In this document: positions 1 through 5,577 of the stretch, one piece after another
Numbering within the stretch: the stretch's first letter is position 1
Layout: every line of letters begins with the position of its first letter
Made by a program: the position numbers and the translations under genes
The notes under the pieces: model-generated
What the model was told of the DNA's origin: nothing
The model's database searches: none
Seen by the model: the letters and a program-made list of their open reading frames with translations, nothing else
Assembly (NCBI GenBank): GCA_934572325.1
Contig: CAKTKT010000066.1
Location: forward strand, 1-8,375
Source of the DNA: an uncultured Oscillospiraceae bacterium
Lineage (GTDB): Bacteria; Bacillota; Clostridia; Oscillospirales; Oscillospiraceae
Length of the DNA stretch: 8,375 nt
Direction of reading: 5' to 3'

Positions 1-105
1 CTCAACTATAACCCATGAGACCATATCCTTCATATCTTTTTATTCACTTGTCCAATATGTATTGTAGTCCTACACTCATCCCGAAGTCGGTTTGAAAAAT
101 TACCC
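1..105. other. AT-rich gene-free left edge
   Basis: I see no convincing gene here. The stretch is clearly more AT-rich than the rest of the window. It holds the small inverted repeat TGTAG-TC-CTACA (63-74) and the short palindrome CCGAAGTCGG (81-90), whose 4-bp stem is too weak to call a terminator. Read leftward, it begins TGTA, has 15 further bases and then TTGGACA, which resembles the terminal repeat of IS3-family (IS150 group) insertion sequences. This is a resemblance only. Confidence 0.4.
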
Positions 106-134
106 TTGTCACAGGGCGCATTATGTGCTAAAAT
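106..134 (+). promoter_or_regulatory. Sigma-A promoter of yebC
   Basis: TTGTCA (106-111) and TAAAAT (129-134) are separated by exactly 17 bp, and TGC directly before the -10 box makes it an extended -10. Transcription would start near 141, giving a leader of about 38 nt with AGGAG at 166-170. This placement rules out in-frame starts upstream of 179. Confidence 0.8.
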
Positions 135-178
135 ATCAGCCGGTAATTTCGTTAATTCACATAAGAGGAGCTGTTAAT

Positions 179-922
179 ATGTCCGGTCATTCCAAGTGGC
201 ACAACATACAGAAAACCAAGGGCGCTGCCGATGCAAAGCGCGCGCAGGCGTTCACGAAGATCGCCCGCGAGATGGTCGTTGCCGTCAAGGAGGGCGGCGG
301 CGGTGATCCGCGCAGCAATTCCAAGCTCGCCGCGGTAATTGCCAAGGCAAAGGCTGCCAATATGCCCAACGACAATATAAAGCGCACCATTGACAAGGCG
401 CTCGGCTCTGGCAACACAGAGAACTATGAGAAGATAACCTACGAGGGCTACGGTCCGCAGGGCGTCGCCGTCATTGTTGAGACCATGACCGACAACCGCA
501 ACCGCACCGCGGGTGAAATGCGCCACTACTTTGATAAATACGGCGGGAATATGGGCGCGGCGAACTGCGTCTCATGGTCGTTTGACCGCAAGGGCGTCAT
601 CGTCATTGATAACGAGGATGAGGAGCTTGACGAGGACACCGTCATGATGGACGCTCTGGAGGCCGGCGCTGCCGACTTTGAGGCCGACGGCGAGGTCATG
701 ACCGTTTACACCGCCGAGGACGAGGTCGCCGCCGTCGCCGACGCGCTGACCGGCAAGGGCTACAAGCTCCTCTCCGCGCAGGTCGAAATGCTCCCTCAAA
801 ACGGCTATATCAAGCTCAGCAGTGAGGACGACGTCAAGAATATGCAGAAGATGCTGGATATGTTCGAGGATAACGACGACGTCCAGAACGTCTGGCATAA
901 CTGGGAAGACGCGGAGCAATAA
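179..922 (+). CDS. yebC: YebC/PmpR/TACO1 family protein
   Basis: This encodes 247 residues, the usual length for the family. The N-terminus MSGHSKWHNIQ with KGAADAKRAQAFTK just after it is the family signature, followed by GGGGDPRSNSKLA, NMPNDNIKR and YEGYGPQGVA. YebC proteins are cytoplasmic three-domain proteins long annotated as transcriptional regulators (PmpR in Pseudomonas). The mitochondrial homologue TACO1 is a translational activator, and more recent work assigns bacterial members a role in relieving ribosome stalling, so the 'regulator' label should be read with care. ATG 179 is chosen because AGGAG (166-170) lies 8 nt upstream and the promoter's predicted start point lies downstream of the open frame's earlier start at 92. 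It is a single-gene unit ended by the hairpin at 938-969. Confidence 0.95.
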   Translation: MSGHSKWHNIQKTKGAADAKRAQAFTKIAREMVVAVKEGGGGDPRSNSKLAAVIAKAKAANMPNDNIKRTIDKALGSGNTENYEKITYEGYGPQGVAVIVETMTDNRNRTAGEMRHYFDKYGGNMGAANCVSWSFDRKGVIVIDNEDEELDEDTVMMDALEAGAADFEADGEVMTVYTAEDEVAAVADALTGKGYKLLSAQVEMLPQNGYIKLSSEDDVKNMQKMLDMFEDNDDVQNVWHNWEDAEQ

Positions 923-937
923 AAGTAAGCTTATATG

Positions 938-969
938 AAAAATAGACAGCCGCTCGGCTGTCTATTTTT
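938..969. terminator. Bidirectional terminator between yebC and the TRIC gene
   Basis: A perfect 14-bp stem pairs 938-951 with 956-969 around the loop GCTC. The arms run AAAAATAGACAGCC and its complement. The outer five pairs are A:T, so each direction gets a U-tract: TTTTT at 965-969 for yebC and the complementary run for the leftward channel gene, which ends at 1014. Confidence 0.9.
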
Positions 970-1013
970 CATTATCCGGCACATATTCCGCAATATCGGA
1001 CAGTATTATCACT

Positions 1014-1664
1014 CTAGCCGCCGATCTTCAGCCGCGGCAGATTCCATCTGAAATGCGCCGCGAGCAGACGGATAGCGACGACGAGCACGGACGCCACAAT
1101 CAGCGCCGCGACCTCGCTTAGATGCCGATAGATGAATATGAACGCACAGGCGCCCGCGATGGAGGCGAGCGCGTAGATGTGCTTGACGAATATGTACGGC
1201 GGCACGCCCGCCATCATATCGCGCATGAGCCCGCCGCCGACGCCCGTGAGCGTGCCGAGAAAGACGAGGAGGAAAGTGTTGTCGGGATACCCCGCGCGTA
1301 TGCCGGTGCGCACGCCGACGACCGTGAAAATGCCGAGCCCCACAGCGTCCATCACGAGCATGAGCGTGTCATACGCCGTGCGGAATTTGCCCTGCAGGTG
1401 CTTTTTCTTCAAAAACAGCACAAAGAACACCGCAAGCGCCGTTCCTGCCGCAACGAGGACGTATATGGGGTCAATGAGCGCCGTGGGAACATTGCCGAGG
1501 ATGATGTCGCGCACCATGCCGCCGCCGACGGCAGTAAATATGCCGAGCACGCACACGCCGAATATGTCCATGCTGCGCTCAATGGCGACCATCGCGCCGG
1601 ACACGGAAAATGCGAGTGTGCCGACAAGCTCCATAATAAACACGACGGTCTGCTGCACGTCCAT
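1014..1664 (-). CDS. TRIC channel family membrane protein (UPF0126, YicG/YadS-like)
   Basis: This is a 216-residue, very hydrophobic protein with about seven membrane segments. It contains the internal duplication typical of the family: GIFTAVGGGMVRD (residues 41-53) and GTLTGVGGGLMRD (137-149), followed by NVP and GVP respectively. These glycine-rich GGGxxRD segments mark prokaryotic trimeric intracellular cation channel (TRIC) homologues, which form K+-permeable trimers in the membrane. The physiological role in bacteria is poorly defined. Two ATGs lie close together. The one at 1664 is preferred because the GGGTGG motif sits 6 nt upstream, whereas it abuts the ATG at 1670, which would add only Met-Gln. 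The gene follows rnpB on the same strand with no clear promoter of its own, so read-through from rnpB is possible. Confidence 0.88.
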   Translation of the reverse strand: MDVQQTVVFIMELVGTLAFSVSGAMVAIERSMDIFGVCVLGIFTAVGGGMVRDIILGNVPTALIDPIYVLVAAGTALAVFFVLFLKKKHLQGKFRTAYDTLMLVMDAVGLGIFTVVGVRTGIRAGYPDNTFLLVFLGTLTGVGGGLMRDMMAGVPPYIFVKHIYALASIAGACAFIFIYRHLSEVAALIVASVLVVAIRLLAAHFRWNLPRLKIGG

Positions 1665-1698
1665 TTGCATCCACCCTTTCGCCGCATAATGCTTCTGA

Positions 1699-1729
1699 CA
1701 GCGCCGCGCCGCATACGGCGGCGGCGCTG
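1699..1729. terminator. GC-rich hairpin between rnpB and the TRIC gene
   Basis: The arms 1699-1707 (CAGCGCCGC) and 1721-1729 pair over 9 bp, and three further pairs follow a 2-nt bulge. Read leftward, in the rnpB direction, no U-run follows (TCAGAAGC). Read rightward, TTTTT occurs at 1736-1740. It may be a weak terminator or processing structure behind rnpB, or a rightward terminator that blocks antisense transcription into rnpB. The direction is not settled by sequence. Confidence 0.4.
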
Positions 1730-1743
1730 CCTTGCTTTTTCGG

Positions 1744-2091
1744 ATGTTGAGCAGGTCTGTAAGCCGGGTTCTGTCTTAAACGACCATCTATCTAGAGCCG
1801 CCGTTGCCGACGGCTTCAAGCCACCTCCCGAGGACGGTCGGGCCAACCATGCGTCCTCCCACGGTGTTGCTCCGAATAGAGTTTACAGCGTCAACATGTC
1901 TCCATGCGACGAGTGAGCTCTTACCTCACTTTTCCACCCTTACTCCGGCGAGCCGAAGCGGTATATCTCTGTTGCACTTGTCCGAGGGTCACCCCTGGCG
2001 GGCGTTACCCGTTATTCTTGCCCTGCGGAGCCCGGACTTTCCTCACGCACAGGCTTTCGCCTTGTGCCCGCGGTCGTTCGGCCTGCTCAAC
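1744..2091 (-). ncRNA. rnpB: RNase P RNA, bacterial type A
   Basis: This is the catalytic RNA of ribonuclease P, which trims the 5' leader from tRNA precursors. On the minus strand the conserved P4 segment GAGGAAAGTCCGGGCTCC lies at 2044-2027, and the 3' element ACAGAACCCGGCTTA at 1774-1760. The ends pair as helix P1: GTTGAGCAGG (2091-2082) with CCTGCTCAAC (1755-1746). The motifs AAGTGCAACAGAGA and GGTAAGAGCTCAC between them fit the type A fold found in clostridia rather than the type B fold of Bacillus. The length, about 348 nt, is normal. The 5' end is placed at the start predicted from the promoter; the 3' end is approximate. The protein subunit gene rnpA is not in the window. Confidence 0.95.
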
Positions 2092-2097
2092 AGGGTT

Positions 2098-2126
2098 ATT
2101 CTACCCACTTTTGCCGCGCAAGTCAA
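2098..2126 (-). promoter_or_regulatory. Sigma-A promoter of rnpB
   Basis: On the minus strand TTGACT (2126-2121) and TAGAAT (2103-2098) are spaced by 17 bp. The predicted start, 7 nt past the -10 box, is about 2091, exactly the first base of P1. This is a near-consensus promoter, as expected for an abundant stable RNA. Confidence 0.88.
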
Positions 2127-2135
2127 TAATTATTC

Positions 2136-2164
2136 TTGTAAACAGGTGCGAAAAGACGTATAAT
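2136..2164 (+). promoter_or_regulatory. Sigma-A promoter of the murD operon
   Basis: TTGTAA (2136-2141) and a perfect TATAAT (2159-2164) are spaced by 17 bp. Transcription would start near 2171, giving a leader of only about 20 nt that consists largely of the ribosome binding site TTAGGAGG (2176-2183). The -35 box is 9 bp from the rnpB -35 box on the other strand. Confidence 0.85.
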
Positions 2165-2190
2165 CAATTAGATTGTTAGGAGGCGATACC

Positions 2191-3573
2191 TTGACACTGA
2201 ACGACTACATACAGGGCTTGAAGGGAAAACGCATCGCCGTTATCGGCGTGGGCGTGAGCAACGCCCCGCTCATACGGCTTTTGCTGAGCTGCGGCTGCGA
2301 TGTGACGGTCTGCGACAGGCGCACCCTTGCCGAAATGGGCATGGAGGGGCTGGAGCTTATAAATATTGGCGCGAAGCTCAAGCTGGGCGAAGGGTATCTT
2401 GAGGGGCTTGACCATGACGTAATATTCCGCACCCCCGGTCTTATGCCCTTTGACGCGCATCTTGAAGGCGCAAAAGCGCGCGGCAGCGTCATAACCTCGG
2501 AAATGGAGGTGTTTTTCGCGCTGTGCCCGTGCCGCACCGTCGCCATAACCGGCAGCGACGGCAAGACAACCACCAGCACCATTATATCCGAGCTTTTGAA
2601 GCACGCCGGATACACCGTCCATCTCGGCGGAAACATCGGGCATCCGCTGCTGTGCGAGATACCGGAGATGAAGCCGGACGACTTCGCGGTTCTGGAGCTC
2701 AGCTCCTTTCAGCTTCACTCGATGAAGTGCCGCCCAAATATCGCCGTGATAACGAACATATCGCCCAATCACCTCGACAAGCACAGGGATTATCAGGATT
2801 ACATAGACGCAAAGCGCTACATCTACCTTGAGCAGGACGCAAGCGACCGCCTTGTGCTCAACCTTGACGATGAGCATACGCCGTATTTCGAGCGGAGCGC
2901 AAAATCGACCGTCAGCTACTTCTCGGATAAATCCGAGATAAAGGACGGCGTGATGTGCGTCGGCGGCGAGATATGCCGCGTCCGCGGCGGCGAGCGCAGT
3001 GTCATCATGCGCGCGGACGAGATAAAGCTCCCCGGGGAGCATAATCTTCTCAACTACCTTGCGGCGTTCGCCGCCGTCGAGGGGCTTGTCGGCGATGAGG
3101 ACTGCCGCGAGGTCGCGGTGCACTTCGCCGGTGTGGAGCACCGCCTTGAGCAGGTGCGCGTTCTGCGCGGCGTGACGTATATCAACGACTCCATCGGCAC
3201 GAGCCCCACCCGCACCGCCGCCGGACTGCGCGCGATGAAGACGAAGCCCATCGTTATCGCGGGCGGCTACGATAAGCATATCCCGTTTGACGGCTTGGGG
3301 GACGATCTGTGCCGCCTCGCCAAGGAGGTCATACTCACGGGCGGAACGGCGGAGAAGATAGGCGCGGCGATCGAGGGCTCGAAATACTACGCCGGAAGCG
3401 GGCTGACAGTCAGCCGCGTGGACGATTTTGACGCCGCCGTGCGCACGGCGGCTGCCCACGCGGCGGAGGGAGACACCGTTCTCTTCTCTCCGGCGTGCGC
3501 GGCGTTTGACCGCTTCAAAAACTTTGCCGAGCGCGGCAGACATTTCAAAGAACTTATAATGGAGCTTGAGTGA
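2191..3573 (+). CDS. murD: UDP-N-acetylmuramoyl-L-alanine--D-glutamate ligase
   Basis: This cytoplasmic enzyme adds D-glutamate to UDP-MurNAc-L-Ala, using ATP, in peptidoglycan precursor synthesis. The 460 residues match the family. The N-terminal UDP-binding domain begins KRIAVIGVGVSNAP (13-26). The central ATPase domain has the P-loop GSDGKTTT (121-128), then LELSSFQL (168-175) and NISPNHLDKH (189-198), with the probable carbamylated lysine at K208. The C-terminal domain has INDSIGTSPTRT (331-342), GGYDKHIPFD (358-367) and LFSPACAAFDRFKNF (431-445). The NDSIxxSPTRT form is usual for clostridial MurD. The start is TTG 2191, 7 nt after TTAGGAGG; the in-frame TTG at 2173 precedes that site and is rejected. 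The gene stands outside the usual cell-wall/division (dcw) cluster and heads a four-gene run; the next gene starts 4 nt after its stop. Confidence 0.95.
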   Translation: MTLNDYIQGLKGKRIAVIGVGVSNAPLIRLLLSCGCDVTVCDRRTLAEMGMEGLELINIGAKLKLGEGYLEGLDHDVIFRTPGLMPFDAHLEGAKARGSVITSEMEVFFALCPCRTVAITGSDGKTTTSTIISELLKHAGYTVHLGGNIGHPLLCEIPEMKPDDFAVLELSSFQLHSMKCRPNIAVITNISPNHLDKHRDYQDYIDAKRYIYLEQDASDRLVLNLDDEHTPYFERSAKSTVSYFSDKSEIKDGVMCVGGEICRVRGGERSVIMRADEIKLPGEHNLLNYLAAFAAVEGLVGDEDCREVAVHFAGVEHRLEQVRVLRGVTYINDSIGTSPTRTAAGLRAMKTKPIVIAGGYDKHIPFDGLGDDLCRLAKEVILTGGTAEKIGAAIEGSKYYAGSGLTVSRVDDFDAAVRTAAAHAAEGDTVLFSPACAAFDRFKNFAERGRHFKELIMELE

Positions 3574-3577
3574 AAAG

Positions 3578-4831
3578 ATGAAGATAAGCGATATAACGCC
3601 CGAGGTGTACGCAATGGCGGAGCGCGTCATGCCGCGCATACGCGGGCAGCTTGAAAAGATAGACGCAGTGGCGGAGCGCAACACCCGCCGCGTGATGGAG
3701 GCGTTTCAAGATAACCGCGTGTCGGAGAGCTGCTTTGCGGGAACGACCGGCTACGGCTACGACGATCTGGGGCGCGAAACGCTGGATAAGCTATACGCAC
3801 AGATTTTCGGAACGGAGAGCGCGCTCGTGCGCTTGGGGTTTGTCAACGGCACTCACGCGCTCACGGCGGCGATGTTCGCCCTCGTGAAGCCCGGCGACGT
3901 CATCCTCGCCGCGACGGGGCTTCCGTATGACACGCTGCGCAGCGCCATAGGCATAAGCGGCGACTGCCACGGCTCTCTGAAATTCTACGGTGTGGACTAC
4001 GCCCAGGTCGATATGACGCCGGAGGGCGAGCCGGACTATGACGGCATTGCCCGCGCCGCTGCGGATGCGAGGGTCGCGGCGGTGATGATACAGCGCTCGC
4101 GCGGGTACGCCGATCGCAAGGCGCTAACGGTCGATGAGATAGGGAAGATCATCGGGACCGTCCGCGCGGCGAACCCTGCGGCAAGCATAATGGTCGATAA
4201 CTGCTACGGCGAATTTACGGATATCATAGAGCCGACCCATGTCGGCGCGGACATTATTGCAGGCTCGCTCATCAAAAACCCCGGCGGCGGCATTGCGCCC
4301 ACGGGCGGCTATGTCGCGGGGCGCGCGGAGCTTGTGGAGCGCGCCGCGATGCGCCTGACAACACCCTGCATCGGCGGCGAGTGCGGCTCGACGCTCGGCA
4401 GCAGCCGCCTTTTGTACCAGGGTCTTTTCATGGCGCCGCACACCGTGGCGCAGGCGCTCAAAACGGCGGTTTTCTGCGCGGGGATGATGGAGGAGCTGGG
4501 TATACCCAGCTCCCCGACGGTGGAGGAAAAGCGCTCGGACATTATCCAGATGGTGCATCTGGGAAGCCCGAAGGCTATGGAGCGCTTCTGTCTCGGCATA
4601 CAGTCCGGCGCGCCGGTGGATTCGTTCGTCACGCCCGAGCCGTGGCCGATGCCGGGATATGACTGTCCGGTCATCATGGCGGCGGGGGCGTTCATACAGG
4701 GCGCGTCGATAGAGCTGTCCGCCGACGGACCGATGCGCGAGCCGTACTCGGTCTATATGCAGGGCGGGCTGACCTTTGAGTCGGGAAAGCTCGGAATAAT
4801 GATGGCGGTCAGCGCCATGTTGACCGACTGA
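3578..4831 (+). CDS. PLP-dependent methionine gamma-lyase / 'aluminium resistance' family protein
   Basis: This 417-residue cytosolic fold-type I PLP protein belongs to the Alum_res family (YnbB-like, often labelled methionine gamma-lyase family). The signature DNRVSESCFAGTTGYGYDD lies at residues 45-63, GFVNGTHALTAAMF at 87-100, the aspartate expected to bind the PLP pyridine nitrogen at D207 in MVDNCYGEF, and the probable Schiff-base lysine at K233 in SLIKNPGGG. The C-terminal part carries GGECGSTLGSSRLLYQG. The family resembles gamma-lyases that act on sulfur amino acids, but its true substrate is not well established and the aluminium-resistance name is historical. ATG 3578 is preferred. 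An in-frame TTG at 3566 lies only 1 nt behind GGAG, too close for a normal ribosome site, and its use would overlap murD. Translational coupling to murD is likely. Confidence 0.9.
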   Translation: MKISDITPEVYAMAERVMPRIRGQLEKIDAVAERNTRRVMEAFQDNRVSESCFAGTTGYGYDDLGRETLDKLYAQIFGTESALVRLGFVNGTHALTAAMFALVKPGDVILAATGLPYDTLRSAIGISGDCHGSLKFYGVDYAQVDMTPEGEPDYDGIARAAADARVAAVMIQRSRGYADRKALTVDEIGKIIGTVRAANPAASIMVDNCYGEFTDIIEPTHVGADIIAGSLIKNPGGGIAPTGGYVAGRAELVERAAMRLTTPCIGGECGSTLGSSRLLYQGLFMAPHTVAQALKTAVFCAGMMEELGIPSSPTVEEKRSDIIQMVHLGSPKAMERFCLGIQSGAPVDSFVTPEPWPMPGYDCPVIMAAGAFIQGASIELSADGPMREPYSVYMQGGLTFESGKLGIMMAVSAMLTD

Positions 4832-4843
4832 TGCGCATATAAT
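4815..4843 (+). promoter_or_regulatory. Possible sigma-E-type promoter before yunB
   Basis: CCATGTT (4815-4821), 14 bp, then CATATAAT (4836-4843) resembles the sigma-E pattern (about kmATATT, 13-15 bp, CATACAnT) used in the mother cell. The predicted start near 4850 leaves a very short leader before GGGGAGG (4851-4857). TATAAT alone would fit a housekeeping -10, but no -35 box lies at the right distance. Confidence 0.45.
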
Positions 4844-4864
4844 GATACATGGGGAGGTATGCCC

Positions 4865-5563
4865 ATGTATCGCAGATCGCTTTTCCGGCGCAGACCGCGC
4901 TTCACCTATACGAGCGGCACAGACTGCGGCGGCGCGGCAAGACCGCCGCACCGTGCGCGGTACGGCGCACGGTATATCCTGCTTATCGCGGCGGCTGTCT
5001 TTGTCCTCGCCGCCGTCAGCTCGTCAATATATCTCAAAAAAATATCCACGCAGATCGCCGTTGCCGATGCGAAGGACGTTATCACCGCGAAGATCAATGA
5101 TGCTGTCATCCAAACTCTGGCCGAGGGGGATTACAGCGGGGATTATTTCGTCACATTCCAGAAGTCCGACACGGGCGATGTCACCGCCATCAGCAGCAAC
5201 ATGGCGCGGATAAACGAGCTGTCGTCCAAGGTGCTTGATAAGGTCGTCGGCTCGACGAAGAACAACACCGTCACCATCGGCATACCCACCGGCAACCTCA
5301 CGGGGGCAAGTCTTTTGATGGGGCGCGGTCCGAAGATCCCCGTGAAGATAGTGGTGCTCTCCTCCTCGCGGGTGGAGTTTGACAACAGCATCGTCACGGC
5401 GGGCATAAACCAGACAAAGCACCGGATAAATCTCCGCGTCACGGTCGATATGGAGATACTTTTCCCGTGGGGAACGCAGAGCACCGAGGTGGGCACGGAT
5501 GTGCTAATCGCCGACACCGTCATTGTCGGCAAGGTGCCGGACACCTATCTGAATATGCAGTAA
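4865..5563 (+). CDS. yunB: Sporulation protein YunB
   Basis: This encodes 232 residues. After an arginine-rich N-terminus (RRSLFRRRPR, residues 3-12), one membrane segment spans about residues 37-57 (YILLIAAAVFVLAAVSSSIYL), with the rest probably outside the cytoplasmic face. The family core is clear: GIPTGNLTGASLLMGRGPKI, VTAGINQTKHRINLRV and the C-terminal DTVIVGKVPDTYLN. In Bacillus subtilis yunB is made in the mother cell under sigma-E and is needed for proper spore formation; the biochemical function is unknown. ATG 4865 is chosen because GGGGAGG (4851-4857) lies 7 nt upstream; ATG 4859 would have a 1-nt gap. The gene begins 33 nt after the PLP gene and ends 14 nt before ligA, so it may also be transcribed from the murD promoter. 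Confidence 0.92.
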   Translation: MYRRSLFRRRPRFTYTSGTDCGGAARPPHRARYGARYILLIAAAVFVLAAVSSSIYLKKISTQIAVADAKDVITAKINDAVIQTLAEGDYSGDYFVTFQKSDTGDVTAISSNMARINELSSKVLDKVVGSTKNNTVTIGIPTGNLTGASLLMGRGPKIPVKIVVLSSSRVEFDNSIVTAGINQTKHRINLRVTVDMEILFPWGTQSTEVGTDVLIADTVIVGKVPDTYLNMQ

Positions 5564-5577
5564 GAGAGGCTTATACT

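Noticed and set aside
92..178. Upstream extension of yebC to ATG 92
   Set aside because: The yebC promoter lies within this stretch and the predicted transcript begins near 141. The family N-terminus starts at 179.
1122..1916. 264-codon plus-strand frame antisense to the TRIC gene and running into rnpB
   Set aside because: It is His/Arg/Glu-rich nonsense without motifs and crosses the antisense of a structural RNA.
1804..2179. Small plus-strand frames (119 and 91 codons) within 1804-2179
   Set aside because: They lie over the antisense of rnpB, whose conserved helices explain the sequence.
2176..3684. 502-codon open frame on the minus strand across murD
   Set aside because: It mirrors murD codons in GC-rich DNA, has no recognisable domain or ribosome site and is rich in Arg, Ala, His and Val. 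murD on the plus strand has every family motif.
4820..4843. TTGACC...TATAAT as a housekeeping promoter for yunB
   Set aside because: The spacer is only 12 bp, too short for sigma-A.
5467..5577. Upstream extension of ligA inside yunB
   Set aside because: The added residues do not resemble LigA, and AGAGG is well placed for ATG 5578.
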